A stretch of DNA of 64,000 nucleotides. Source: Ulota crispa. Its lineage: Eukaryota > Streptophyta > Bryopsida > Orthotrichales > Orthotrichaceae. This document shows positions 1-10,690 of the stretch, piece after piece (positions within the stretch are counted from its first letter, which is position 1; every line of letters starts with the position of its first letter). Both the position numbers and the translations under genes were made by a program. The stretch lies in contig OY987248.1 of assembly GCA_963920765.1 (NCBI GenBank), positions 501,001 to 565,000 of the forward strand. The letters run 5' to 3'. Below the pieces are notes generated by a model. The model saw only the letters and a program-made list of their open reading frames with translations. It was not told the origin of the DNA and ran no database searches.

Positions 1-1
1 G

Positions 2-380
2 GCAATGAAGTTTTTCAAGACGGCGCCCAAAAAGGCAGACATCATCGGCAAGACATATTACTACATCATCGATGGGCAGCACAGAGTCGAAATTCACAAG
101 ATCCTTGTAAAAAGGAATTTGATGCATCCTCAAGACATCCCAATGGCATCAACCTTCAACATTATTTTGGTATGGGCTCACAAAGACAATTGGATGTCCT
201 TGTTTCTGTTGTCCAAGGCCCTGAACCAAAATATCGCAGGAACTTAGAAGGAGCAATGCTTCACAAAGCAGTTGCAAACTGCAAGGAAAAAGTGGAGAGC
301 CAAGGGAAGTCCATAGCTATCTATAGAAGGACAAAAACACTTGGCAAAGTACAAAGTAAAAACCCAATCTCTCTGTAATT
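2..380 (+). pseudogene. DGQHR-motif exon fragment of an unrecognised gene
   Basis: The frame from base 5 reads 80 codons and contains the motif D-G-Q-H-R at residues 23-27, preceded by a tyrosine run (YYYIID). This motif is typical of ParB-like/DGQHR proteins, but I cannot name a family confidently. A TAG stops the frame at 245-247, while plausible coding sequence (K/R-rich, resuming as KEQCFTKQLQ) continues in the same frame with a second stop. A real exon border could explain the first stop but not easily the second, so I call it a probable pseudogene. The window starts inside the gene. A tandem repeat and a long open exon follow directly, so it may be the 5' part of the same transcription unit. 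Confidence 0.35.
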
Positions 381-394
381 GAAAGACAATCTCT

Positions 395-640
395 CCATTG
401 GAGAATCCCCCAATAATGGTAGCGTCTAGTTGTATTCTCCAAATCAAAGCTCAATTTTTCTATAAGGAGATTCTTTGATACAAGTCGCGTCGAGGAGCAT
501 TCTGAAAATCAGAGGTCATTCTGTTCATAGGGGTATCCTTTAATAAGGATTGGGACAGTTTGCATTCTGAGTATCAGAATTTGTTTTGTTCATAAGGAGA
601 TCCCCCAATACAGGTTGGGTCAAGTTGCATTCCGAGAGTG
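395..640 (+). repeat. About four copies of a ~65-bp degenerate tandem repeat
   Basis: Successive units begin GGAGAATCCCCCAATA (about 404), GGAGATTCTTTGATACA (467), GGGGTATCCTTTAATA (530) and GGAGATCCCCCAATACA (597). Each is followed by a G/T-rich stretch, then GCATTCTGAG-like and CAGAATTTGTT-like segments. The array lies between two exon-like segments, so it is probably intronic. Related single copies of the GGATCTCCC core recur near 2421, 10014, 10619 and 11463. Confidence 0.6.
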
Positions 641-674
641 TGTAAAGAACTAAATTGGTTGATCTTTATTACAG

Positions 675-1691
675 AGTTTTCTTCCGTCGATGATCACCAT
701 TTTTGCAAGTAAGAATAGTGTCGACAAGAAGGAATCCAATCCAAACATACCGCTGATGTTCATGGAAAATGACGCCGACATTGACCGCTGGTTAGAGATT
801 GAGGAGCAATTCATTGAAGGATACCTTCCCGACAACGCTGGGACAATCATGGTATCCGGTGGCGTCGACCAAAATCTGCTGACCGAATATAATTTCAAGC
901 CACTCTATGGACTTTGCACTGAGGACATCAACTACTTGGCATCAGAGGTTGAAGCAAAGAAGTTGACTTTGAAAGGGAATATGTTAAAGAAACTAGGTGC
1001 ACGGAATGCCATCCTTTTACTTAAGGATGCTGCTTCTTGTGTTAGGTATGAGAGGGTCATGAAAAACAAGTTAATGAACCACTATGCCAACCATCCTTTT
1101 CCTGCCAAGAAGATAGAATACGTTAGGTACCTAACAATTGAGTGGGACGCTTTTATGAATATTAAACACTTTACGGAGAAGGACATCTCCCTATGGTCTG
1201 CATGGGCCCTCGACAACCCTGCAGGAAAGAAATGGTTTGATGGCCGGTTGAAGCCATTAGGGAAGACTAACAATCCGGAGGACTGCCCGGCATGGATTAA
1301 GGATATGTGGGTTGCCATGACTGAGCTTCATTGTGAAAGTCGGGTTGCGTTGGACATGGAGTTAGATTTTGAGAATTTGTACTACAGCCTCATAATGGAC
1401 TACAATGCATGGAATATGAAGAAACTCACAGCGAACGCAGACATTGCTGCCTGGCAAAAAGATTCAAAGTGGTATATGTACTTTTGCTTCATGTTCGAGA
1501 AGTCGAAGAAAGCAGGGCAACCACCGCGTGTGATGAAATTGAAGGACAGTCACCTGCGGAAATTTTTTGACGCACTAGAGATTACCCAAGCCGGTAGCAA
1601 TCCCCCTAAGATAGTTGCTCGGTCACCAAGAGTGTTTATGATAAATGAGAAAGGATTGGTGGCCATATGTAACCACCTTCAAAAGCGGTGA
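675..1691 (+). CDS. Long intact exon/ORF, unrecognised protein (333 codons from ATG)
   Basis: The longest non-low-complexity open frame in the first 11 kb, from ATG 690 to TGA 1689-1691. A good 3' splice site (TTATTACAG) ends at 674 and the frame is open from there, so this is probably an internal exon coding SFLPS upstream of the Met. The protein is mixed-charge and rich in W, Y, M and K, with segments such as WSAWALDNPAGKKWFDG and WYMYFCFMFEKSKKAG that look like a folded globular domain. No signal peptide, membrane span or catalytic motif that I know is visible. Neighbours are a DGQHR fragment upstream and Ser/Lys-rich exons downstream. It could be a lineage-specific expanded family or a domesticated transposon protein. 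I do not assign a function. Confidence 0.45.
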   Translation, partial: SFLPSMITIFASKNSVDKKESNPNIPLMFMENDADIDRWLEIEEQFIEGYLPDNAGTIMVSGGVDQNLLTEYNFKPLYGLCTEDINYLASEVEAKKLTLKGNMLKKLGARNAILLLKDAASCVRYERVMKNKLMNHYANHPFPAKKIEYVRYLTIEWDAFMNIKHFTEKDISLWSAWALDNPAGKKWFDGRLKPLGKTNNPEDCPAWIKDMWVAMTELHCESRVALDMELDFENLYYSLIMDYNAWNMKKLTANADIAAWQKDSKWYMYFCFMFEKSKKAGQPPRVMKLKDSHLRKFFDALEITQAGSNPPKIVARSPRVFMINEKGLVAICNHLQKR

Positions 1692-1869
1692 AAGGAGTCT
1701 AGAAAGAATTTTTGGTGCCATCACGTGATAAATTACTATCTTCTATCAACCAAAAATTTCCCGCAACCACCCACAAGCAGCAGATACAATTGTAATGTTG
1801 TCCTCCTTTATAGATATTACAAAGACATTGCCAAGGTCAAAAGATTCAAAATTTACTTCAGTGGGTTAC

Positions 1870-2373
1870 AAGTTATGAAACCTTTCTATCATCCGGACGG
1901 ACAGGTGAATTGCCAGACTTATTGGAAGAGGCCGGATCTTCCTTGATTGTGGGTTCAGACTCCTGTGGACATGTTCCTCTAGCACATGATCAATGATATG
2001 TGCGTAGTCAATATGAATGGCGGGCCGGAGATCACCAATCTCGGATTAGTATATCACTTTGCCTGAATTCTTCTGTTGTTTCAAATTTGATTACACTTCT
2101 TCCCATGATTAAGGCTAACTAATGTACTCATTCTTGAATTCCTTATTGACTGTGCAATGTAAGGTGCTAAATCTAGTGTCCTCTAAGGCAGCCAACCTCA
2201 AAGCCAAGGATGTTGAGCGACAAATTTGGGACGTCGTGCAGCCCGCGGTCATCCTTCCGGACGCTAAAACGCCAGAGGAAGATGAGAATTTGGACTACTC
2301 GGATGCTGCTCACTCAAATTACTCATTAGAGTCTGGTAACAAAGCAGCCAATTCTTCAGAAGATGACTAGGTA
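1870..2373 (+). pseudogene. Acidic exon-like fragments of the same unrecognised gene
   Basis: Two short open pieces follow the long exon. One (about 1904-1993) codes for GELPDLLEEAGSSLIVGSD and ends at TGA. The other (2122-2370) codes for an acidic, Asn/Ser-rich segment ending YSLESGNKAANSSEDD. Neither resembles a known domain. They look like linker-coding exons, but no complete splice structure could be built, so exon borders are uncertain. Confidence 0.25.
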
Positions 2374-2689
2374 AGTCCAAGTTTCATCACATCGGGGATC
2401 CCAGGTCGCCTTTCAAATGGAGATCTCCCTACCAGATGTATAGAAAGATCTTCCAATGATTCTTGCTGTCCGTCAACGTTGAAGGTTATCTGATTCATGT
2501 TGCTCACGGCAAAATTATAGTGCAGGTATGCCTCGGAAGTTCACATTTGCCTCCAAAACTATTAAAACATACGAGTCAAAAAAAAAAAAACAGTAGACAG
2601 ATTTCAGAGAGACTTGCAAGTAAAGTACCTATGGACCTCTTTAATTCCAATGACAAGGCAGAAGATTCTCCATGCTCTTCCAAAGTTAG

Positions 2690-2911
2690 TTTGTAATGCT
2701 TTCTATCAAGGGATTCTCGGATTGCTGTCACGAGAAATTTGAGTTGTTGGGGTTGTTCTTTTTGTTGCTAATTCATATTTTCACTTGCAGGATGCAAATG
2801 AACGGTCTCTTCCGGAGACTAGGAATTCAAAAGGCAATAGTCTTGCGCTTAAAGAGACACCAAATAAGCCGTCAAACAAGACTGCAAATGGAAAATCTAT
2901 TAAATTTTTAT
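2690..2911 (+). pseudogene. Intron plus Ser/Lys-rich exon, duplicated on the far side of the retrotransposon
   Basis: After GTTAGTTTGTAATGC there is an intron-like T-rich run ending in TTCACTTGCAG (about 2790). An open frame follows (DANERSLPETRNSKG... ending NKTANGKSIKF) that runs into the left LTR at 2912. The segment 8085-8330 repeats this layout: TTTGTAATGCCTTTCATCAA, then an intron ending ACACTTGCAG, then an exon with similar K/S/T-rich residues. The duplicates are diverged, so the duplication is not recent. Confidence 0.35.
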
Positions 2912-3157
2912 TGTCACAGAAATAAAAATGGAAAGATAATTGATAAGAACTAAAAATGAACTTGGATTCAAAGATGAGGAAACAAATATCAAAGAAGATG
3001 AGCGATGGCTCCAAGAGATGTGTTATCAAGTTTGAATAACACTTCAGCATTGACATCTATATTTGTTATGATCTTAAATAAAAGAAATCTAAAGTAAAAA
3101 ATATTTTAAAGTCAAAAGTAAAAGAAAATGGAACGTTCCAAAGTAATGTCCCTAACA
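2912..3157 (-). repeat. 3' LTR of the chromovirus
   Basis: About 246 bp. It shares with 7753-8020 the blocks GATAAGAACTA, GAGCGATGGCTCCA, GACATCTATAT, AAGAAATCTAAA and CCAAAGTAATGTCCCTAACA. On the minus strand the LTR opens with TGTTAGG. Compared with the other LTR it lacks part of the terminal AGTAAGACTCAACAAACT segment. Confidence 0.85.
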
Positions 3158-3358
3158 TTATCTTTTTTTCAAGCGACGAGTTCCAAGAGAAGCCCTAGGC
3201 TTATCCGGATAAAATTGATGAAATTTTTGTAATATTTTTGGTGCATTTATGAGATTCTTGATTGATTCCCACGTTTGTTTGTTAATATCATAACCACTCC
3301 AGTGTATTAAATATTCTATTTTGTCCCACTTTTGTTGCAAATCTAATATTTGTTCCAC
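3158..3358 (-). pseudogene. Chromodomain at the C-terminus of the retrotransposon polyprotein
   Basis: The minus-strand frame contains YLIHWSGYDINKQTWE followed by NLINAPKILQKFHQ. This is the aromatic-cage and helix pattern of chromodomains (compare the family pattern Y-x-V-K-W-x-G-Y ... T-W-E-P ... N-L). It sits directly beside the LTR, as in chromoviruses, where it is thought to steer integration to marked chromatin. Confidence 0.85.
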
Positions 3359-5577
3359 TTCATATTCATCGTGGTTCTCAATTTCAATACTTGGTGGTGG
3401 CGGTTATATTCTTCTTAGAAAATATGATTGCCAATAAGGTTCTAAAAAAAATACATGAAAAACTGAATGTATTTTCATAGAAGCTGATAGCTCCAAATGA
3501 TATGCCACTAGGTTGATTTGCTTTAAATTGACAAATAGTCCCAATCTCTGGTACTCTAATTTATCACATGAACGCTCGGTCTTAATATTCCGTCAAATAA
3601 ATCATATTTTATCTTCAATTTGAAAATCAAGTGTTTGATTGCAATATTTGTCTACAATTGTCTTGTAAGACTCTAGGGCGGATTGTAAATGAAGCTTCAA
3701 AACATCTTGAATTTGTAATAATTGCCTTGCAAAATTGTCAGCTGCTAAAACACTATTTGCTGGTAAACTTAATAAATCAAATTTTGGATGATAGCCATAA
3801 TCGGAATAAAATGGTGTTTATTGAGTTAAAGCATGAAAAGTAATATTGTATACAAAATCCGTTAATAGCAAGTATGTTATCCAGTTGTCTTGCTAATAAT
3901 TGATATTATATCATAAATATTGCTCAAAGACTTAATTAATTTGTTCTCTTTAACCGTCAGTTTGAAGATGAAAAGCTGAAGAAAAATTCATTTTCACTTT
4001 TAATATCTTGAAAATATATCTCCAAAACTTCGATATAAATTGAAATCCTCAATTTGATACAATATTGTCTGGTAAACCGTGATATCGATACATATTATCA
4101 AGAAATAATCTTGCCGTATTTTCACTTAACGATGCCAAGGATTTTTAAATCTTGAACAAATGTTACAAGAGGTAACAAAATCTTTCACATCTCTTCACAT
4201 TTGAGGCCACCAAAAATTTCTAAAAATAAGTTCCAAAATCTTGTTGTATCCAAAATAACTTGCGATTGGGAAATCATGACAGGATTGAAAAATACAAAGT
4301 TATGTTGAACATTCTGGGATGGATAAACGTTCCTTGAAATATAACAATTTTCCATCCACCTTAAAATTGTTTTTTTTACCAATGCAACAATTGATATCGA
4401 GGGCTATACAATTTCTAATAGTTGCAACTTGCACTTAGTTGAGGAAGCCTCCATCTATAGATGATGGTATTATTGTAGTGTGAAGATAAAATAGTCCTAG
4501 CTTCAACAAAAATTTTACACTATTAATCAAATGTTTTTTCTCCAGCTTTGGGTACAAGGTATGATTTTCTTGATAAAGCATCAGATAGTCCTTGTTACTT
4601 CTTTGGTCAATATGTGATAATAAAATCAAACCAGGATATAGATATATTCCAAAGAGCTTGACATAGATTTAAAACACAAGATGACATGAAGTACTTCAAA
4701 TTCTTGTGGTTTGTATAGATAGTCACCGGGCGCGTAGCTCCTTTGAGAAAATGACGCCACTCTTGAAAAGAATTACAATAATAAGAAGTTTTTTGTTGTG
4801 AATTTCATAATTGATCTCGGCAGCAAAAAAATTCCAAGAGTAGAAAGCAATAAGATGAAGCTCCTTGTTTTTCCCCATTTATGAAAGTACAGCTCCCAAA
4901 ACAAAATTTGAGACATTGGTTTCTAAATAGAATGCATTTAAAAAATTAGTATGTACTAAAATTGAAACCGTAGTAAGTGCGGTATTTAAATTCTGAAAAG
5001 CTTTCTCTACTAATGGTCCCTAGTCGAGTTTGACCTTCTTTATCAACCGAATGAGCGAAACAGCAATTTGAAAATAGCCCTTGATAAAGACTCGATAAAA
5101 ATTAGCAAAACCAAAAAAACATTGTACGTCTCTAATAGTCTTTGGAACTTTTCAAGATAAGATAGTTCCCACCTTCTTGAGATTCATCTTCAAGTCTTCT
5201 GTAGTTGCAATGAATTCCAAAAACTATATCTTTTTTTGATGAAATAATCTCTTTTCTAGTTTGGTGTAGAATTCTTGTTTGTGTTTTTTTTAAAGGACTA
5301 AACAAATGTATTTTGCATAATCTTATTCATTTTTTGAAAATACCAAAATGTCACCTAAGTAGATAACAACAAAGTTGTCAAGATGCTCTTGAAATATGTC
5401 ATTTGTTATGTGCTGAAAGACTGCTAGAGCATTTGTAAGACCAAAATGCATGATATTATACTAAAAATGATCGGATCTTATACGAAATGCCGTCTTCTAT
5501 TCATCTCTATTTTTTATTCTTATAAGATTGTATGCTCTGCGTAAGTTGATTTTGATAAAGATTTTTGCATTTTTAAG
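3359..5577 (-). pseudogene. Retrotransposon RT catalytic region, RNase H and integrase remnants
   Basis: No long frame remains, but motifs can be read on the minus strand. VVIYLGDILV at about 5345-5395 corresponds to the reverse transcriptase YxDD box with the first Asp changed to Gly. HGLPDNIVSN at about 4050-4095 matches the integrase core segment HGLPxxIVSDRG. Frameshifts and stops separate these islands. Confidence 0.7.
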
Positions 5578-5892
5578 TTAATCTAAAAGTCTAGAGATCA
5601 AAGGTAATGGATAGCGATATTTTTTTGTCACCTTATTGAGACCTTGATAATCCACGCACATTTGTAAGGAGCCATCCTTCTTTTTCACAAATGGAATAGG
5701 CGCTATAGCAAGTGATTTTGAATGACGAAGAAAGTTTTTGGCCAAATTCTCGTTAACGTAATTCCGTAGTTTAGCCAATTTCGTTTGTGATAAGTTATAA
5801 ATTGGATTAAAAAGAGGTTGTGCTCCTTCTTCGAAGTCAATAGTACAATCATATGGTCGGTGCTCCGGTAGTATGTCGGCATTCTTCTTCAA
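5578..5892 (-). pseudogene. Reverse transcriptase N-terminal part
   Basis: A 104-codon open remnant contains [20 protein letters not shown], then [20 protein letters not shown] and [16 protein letters not shown]. These are the conserved opening of Ty3/Gypsy reverse transcriptase (VxKKDGSxRxCVDYRxLN). It continues, broken, to the YLGD box lower in the window. Confidence 0.85.
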
Positions 5893-6389
5893 AAAGACAT
5901 TTTCAAAAAATATATACTACTCCAGGATACTAACCATGGTGATATTCTCTTCAATAATTGGAGCCGCATAGATAACAAATGATGTATCTTGATCAGCCAT
6001 TTATATAAATGCATTTGCTCCAATGAACATGGGTTTCTTTACTAGCGGTTTATTAGTTTGTTTGCTAACATATTTCTCAACATATTTTTTAACAAGTTGT
6101 GTAACAAGTTTATTAACCGAATGACTTTTGTTAAAAGTCATATTTTGTAATTTCCAATTTGTTGACAGATTTGTATTCTTTTAACCACAAAAGATCAAAA
6201 ATAATAGGATTTGACGGGATTTTGAAGACATTGAAGATAATTTAGCTACTATGACCTTTGAATGTCACTACTAAAGGCATTATTTTGTGTATGAAACTAC
6301 CAGAAGATAAAAGTCGTCCATCTATCACTTTTATGTTGATAGGTTGAAATTTCTAAATTATAGGAAGTTTGTGACTTTTAACAAATTCT

Positions 6390-7657
6390 TCATCAAAAAA
6401 ACAAGTAGATGCTCATGAATCTAATAGAGCAATAGTTTCAAGTTTTTGAAGATCAACAAATAAAAAAATAATAAAATAAGAGGCAAGTTGAGTGGAAAAA
6501 GAAGAACCTAAATGTTGTTGTGAAATTATATTATCCAACCGCACGGTTCCTATTGTGGCTAAGTATTTTTGTTTTCTTGGACAATGGCAGCTTTGATCTT
6601 AACAATATGTTGATTTGATTTTTTTGAGCAGTTGAGAACTTTGTGGCTTCCTTCGCCACAATACAAGCATAGTCCTTCTTTTATGCGACGTTTTTTTTCT
6701 TCTGGAGTGAGATGTCTGACACGTATTGCGTTGATTTGCATGCATATAGTTTCTGAATGCGAAATTGGATTACTTGTCAATACAGATGAAGTAAGAAGAG
6801 TTGTTTCTTCTTTTGGTATAATCTAATTTTGACGGCGTTGAAAAAATCAATTGTTGCACTTAACCATTTAACTAATTGCCTCATTTAATGTTTGCAGATC
6901 AAAAAGTAATAAAAGTAGATTTTTCATAAAATCCTTTAATCCCTAATAAAATCAGCTCATGAAGGCTACTTTATCTCAATTGATATTGTACGCAAGTTAT
7001 CAATAGTTTGAGGTGTAAGCCGATGCAAAATGTGTCCCTTATTGTAAGGACTATATTTTTGTAGTTGCTTAACAGACCTTATCATATTCACCAAATGCTT
7101 TTGTAAAGGCTTCAAGAAAAGTGTCAAAGGTTTTTCAATATAAATGAGCCTTTCTCAAACAAAAGAGCAAACTATAGTAAAGTTTGTCTTATAAATAAAA
7201 TTCCAACTAATCCAACTTGTGATTCTTATGTTGGATAGCGTCCCGATTTTAAGGCAATTATCAATCGAATCTTATTGACAAACCTTCAAAATGTGAAGCT
7301 CGAGATATTGAATTTTTTAGGTAGATTAACACAAGATTTTTTTTATTGTTGTGGTAGTAATAAATTTTGTCGAACCACAACTGGAGTTCTTCTCTCCGAA
7401 TTGACGAAAGGTTAGCTTTGTTGAAGACCACCAATAACTCTTTCAATCATTGTGGTCTGATTTGACAACGTGGAGATAGCATTATGAATGGCTTCTAACT
7501 TAAATTCAACTGCTTTGGACATGACAAAATCCTGAAGTTTAGCCATACTAAGAAACAAAAAATAATAGGATATATAAAGTAAAATAAAATATTGATGTAG
7601 ATGGGGTAATCGCAACCTCCAGACCTTCAAATTTTCAAGGAGATGAGATGTCCGCAA
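6390..7657 (-). pseudogene. Gag, zinc knuckle and protease remnants
   Basis: Gag-like frames lie at 7261-7657. The frame at 6559-6780 codes for a CCHC knuckle (CLYCGEGSHKVLNC) after basic residues. At about 6400-6435 the protease signature reads ALLDS-stop-AST, where ALLDSGAS is expected, so the glycine codon GGA has become TGA. This is a direct sign of inactivation. Confidence 0.8.
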
Positions 7658-7752
7658 TTTTCACAAAAAAAACAAGACACAAATATTGTAATGAATGAGA
7701 TTTCAAATTAGAGGGGGTAAATCGTAACCTCTAACAAGGGTCTTGATACTCA

Positions 7753-8020
7753 TGTGAAGTAAGACTCAACAAACTATTACAGACATAGAAATAAAAAGAT
7801 AATCGATAAGAACTAGAAATGAACATGCATTCAAAGACAAGAAAACAAATATCAAAGGAGGTGAGCGATGGCTCCAAAATATGTATTGTTGAGTCTAAAT
7901 AACACTTCAACCTCGACATCTATATATATTATGATCTAAAGTGAAAGAAATCTAAAATAAAAGATATTCTTAAGTCAATAGTAAAAACAAACGGAATGTT
8001 CCAAAGTAATGTCCCTAACA
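7753..8020 (-). repeat. 5' LTR of the chromovirus
   Basis: 268 bp, TG...CA ended, with CCTAACA at its right edge (8014-8020) as in the other LTR. The flank continues with TTTAC, nearly matching TTTAT on the other side. Confidence 0.85.
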
Positions 8021-8184
8021 TTTACCTTTTTCAAAGTCCCTTTCCGATAATGAAGCATAGGATTTTCTAACGTCTGGAGAAATTTGTTTGTAATGCCTTT
8101 CATCAAAGGATCCCCCTATGCCTTTTTCAATTACCTAGAGAGGTTGAAGTCAATTTTTTGTATTCTAATCATATGAACACTTGC

Positions 8185-9241
8185 AGGCTGCGCATGCTGG
8201 GGCCCTTTGGCAAACTAGTCAATTAAAGGACAAAGATTTAGCAAAGTCGGTGGCATTGTGAAAATAGTCAACCAAATCTGCAAAAGGAACAGCTGCAAAA
8301 AGTTCTTCCAAGAGCAACAAGGGATCCGCTCAGAAAGCAGCGCCAAAGAAATCTTCTAATAAGGTGTCAAAAAAGGCCCAACAACTATTGAAGGTGCGCA
8401 CAATAAGATTAAAGAAGAACTCAATGGCTGTGAAGTACAATCTCATGGTCAGTCAGAGTGACGAGACTGCTCTGAAAGGGGATGTGGTGCAGCTGGCAAT
8501 TGATCTGCGCAGTAGGAGCCAAACTCAATCTCTTCCATCGCGCCTAATTTTGCTAGGATCTTTTGTTTTAATTACGTTTGGCAATGCAATTGAAAACATA
8601 ACCAAAGCAACAGCAACATTATCTCAAATTGCTGATTTGGGACCAAATCTATGTGGTGAAACTCAATTGCAGGACACACCTACTTCTGCGGCACTTGCCT
8701 TTGAGTTTCAGTCTCTGTCTACTACGATCGGGGATGATGTCCATGGGGATACCAATATGGTTGCATCAAGGAACCCCCTATGGAATGCTTTCCGCAAATC
8801 GATCCTCCCAATGCAACTATGACTGAGTCCGATGTAGGGCAATGTGGTCCTTTGACTTGGGAAGTCTATCAAGATGTCATGCAAAATTTGATTCTTCTAA
8901 GTCCTTATGGCTCACCGAGTCAAACGTCGCATCTCGAAGTGGTCGCAAGGAACACATCTCAGAGTGAGAAAGTCCGTCTCAAACATGTATTTGAAAACTT
9001 TTATCAATTGCCATGTTTAACTCATGATTCCAATTGCACATTAGACACAAAGCAGTCCAAGTATATAGATGTCGTAAGGCGGGCGCATAGATTCATTTAT
9101 GATGATATTTTTGAACTTGCAATTGAACAGGGGGCAGTGTTGGGTGAGAAGGATGAGTTGGGAGGAGAATCAACGCCGAGGAGGAATGCGGACAAAGTAG
9201 AAGGGAAGGGGGTCGTGAGAGATGAAGTCTTAGGTGCATAG
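8185..9241 (+). pseudogene. Ser/Lys-rich and charged exons of the unrecognised gene, downstream of the retrotransposon
   Basis: After a 3' splice site at about 8187 the frame codes for AAHAGALWQTSQLKDKD, meets two stops, and continues as a Ser/Lys-rich tract (KSSSKSNKGSAQKAAPKKSS) into the open frame 8364-8822. A second open frame, 8780-9241, includes LTWEVYQDVMQNLILLSPYG, FENFYQLPCL and a basic, Glu-rich end. The two frames overlap by 43 bases with no usable splice site in view, so a frameshift is likely. No known domain is recognised. The position directly before an FCP1-like domain suggests these are N-terminal or linker parts of an FCP1-type protein. Confidence 0.3.
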
Positions 9242-9394
9242 AGTCGTCACCCTATTTTTAGATCGACCTCCATCCTGCGGCTACGAGACTAGTTTTTGCT
9301 GATTATAACCATTGGGGATCTTCTGTGATGCATGTGTTTCCACGGGTGACCCCGAGCCGCAGTTGATTCGAGATGAAGTACCTCTTTGACGGTA

Positions 9395-9922
9395 CTCCGT
9401 GGTTTTTGACCTGAATGGAATTTTGATTTATTGGATTGGGATTATAAGCAAGTAGTGATGCATCCAAGGCCGGGGGTTAGAAAATTCCTCGACTATCTGC
9501 ATAGCAAAGCCAATGTTGGGTTTTAGAACTGTGTTAGTAGCACTAATTTGGATAGTACCATCAATATTGCGCTAGATGGTTGTAGTTTTATTTGAAGGGA
9601 CATTGTTTGCCTCCCTCAAACAATTTGTAGAGAGTTGAAGTATAGGTCATTAGATAAACCAAATAAACCTTTTTTCCTGGAGAATCTTAACATGTACAAG
9701 GAAATTTGTGGCCTGGACTCACTAGAGAACATCATCTTAATTGACGACAGTCCTCTCAAGAACCTTTTAAACAACAAGTTTAGCGCGCTCCACCCTACCT
9801 CTTGGAAAGGTGATACCAGTGACATTTTCTTGAATGGTGATTTGCGTCCCTGGCTTGAAGATCTCCTCAGTTCAAAAAAAGCTGTAGTGAAGTATGTCAA
9901 GGAGAACCCTCTTTCCAGATGA
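9395..9922 (+). pseudogene. FCP1/NIF-like HAD phosphatase domain, disrupted
   Basis: HAD motif I is read as VVFDLNGIL (about 9398-9424), the usual DxDG(T/V)(L) box in its plant DLNG form. It is followed, after a frame change near 9440, by YKQVVMHPRPGVRKFLDYL, which is the typical FCP1-family continuation. The next block VGF-stop-NCVSSTNLD should be the VGIWSS motif II region, with the tryptophan codon now TAG. Another TGA lies at about 9594. The 3' part is open (9635-9922): LENIILIDDSPLKNLLN is the motif III/IV DDSP box, followed by LHPTSWKGDTSDIFLNGDLRPWLEDLL. The family removes phosphate from serines, classically on RNA polymerase II tails. One frameshift and two stops make this copy a pseudogene. 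Confidence 0.75.
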
Positions 9923-10690
9923 CAGCCTCCAAAGGACCCTAAATCATGACTTGGTCGTGGAATTCTACGGGCACTTCTTCCTCAATAAGAGACAACTCTC
10001 TTCGGTGTCTATAGGGGGATCTCCCAATGGTAGTCTGTTAGAGTTGTGGCATATAATGGTCAAGGACATTGTCTGGGCATTATTATAAACGGTAGGACAC
10101 TTTATTAATATTGTAAATTTATTTTTGGAATTTGCTCTTCCATTTTTTTGGTATTTACTACTTGCAAAAATCTTTGGTGTACAGTCTTTGTGTTCCCAAA
10201 TATTTAGTGTGCACCTAGCAGTACTTTTCTGCAATGTTCACCAAATTGTTCTTATTGTTAGTACTGCTTTATTTGGATGTCTGTCTTAGTGCACTACAAT
10301 TGGTACATTATCTGAAGTCGCTACATTTGTCGCTCAAATTTTTTGATACGCTTAGAGTTTTTGAAATTTACAAATCTAAAGCAGCCACTTTATTTTATTG
10401 GAGGGTACTATGGGTTACTTTAAGGTTTCCTTGTATTTACTTTATTTCTATTTCATTTTTCATTAAATGTGATGCCATTTTCTCAATTCATCTCTCCTGT
10501 TGTTATCTTACATTTGCCAATTTACCGCTTTTGTCAGTCAACAAATGTTCTGCCTTCTACGTGACATGTACTAACAATTTGCTTAGATGTGCTCGTGCTT
10601 GTCTATCTCCACCTATTGGAGGATCTCCCTATGGTAGTTTGTTGTTTTCTACAACAAGTTTGACTGTTTTGTGAGGTTTCTGTTGGCAGA
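9923..10690. other. T-rich intron-like spacer between the two FCP1-like domains
   Basis: Very T-rich on the plus strand, ending in TTCTGTTGGCAG, a good 3' splice site at about 10690. Two copies of the motif GGATCTCCC(A/T)ATGGTAGT lie at 10018 and 10620. The 146-codon hydrophobic frame at 10234-10674 is best explained by T-richness rather than by a real protein. Confidence 0.5.

Larger units (their letters stand above)
2912..8020 (-). mobile_element. Ty3/Gypsy chromovirus LTR retrotransposon, decayed
   Basis: The two LTRs (2912-3157 and 7753-8020) bound a minus-strand internal region in the order gag, CCHC zinc knuckle, protease, reverse transcriptase, integrase, chromodomain. The outer flanks TTTAT (2907-2911) and TTTAC (8021-8025) fit a 5-bp target duplication with one change. 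Purine-rich AAAAAAAGATAA next to the left LTR (about 3158-3171, read on the minus strand) is a candidate polypurine tract. TGAGTATCAAGACCC next to the right LTR (about 7738-7752) resembles an initiator-tRNA-Met primer-binding site with small indels. The C-terminal chromodomain places it in the chromovirus branch. Stops and frameshifts throughout mean it is not coding-competent. Age: the LTRs differ visibly and the left one lacks about 20 bp. Confidence 0.9.

Noticed and set aside
4700..4760. Possible tRNA-like GCGTAGCTC stretch
   Set aside because: No cloverleaf partners (no TTCGA arm or acceptor pairing); it lies inside the retrotransposon pol remnant.
10234..10674. 146-codon hydrophobic open frame, possible membrane protein
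   Set aside because: The plus strand here is T-rich, which makes Phe/Leu codons by chance. It ends at a splice acceptor and contains the dispersed GGATCTCCC motif, so it is better read as intron.
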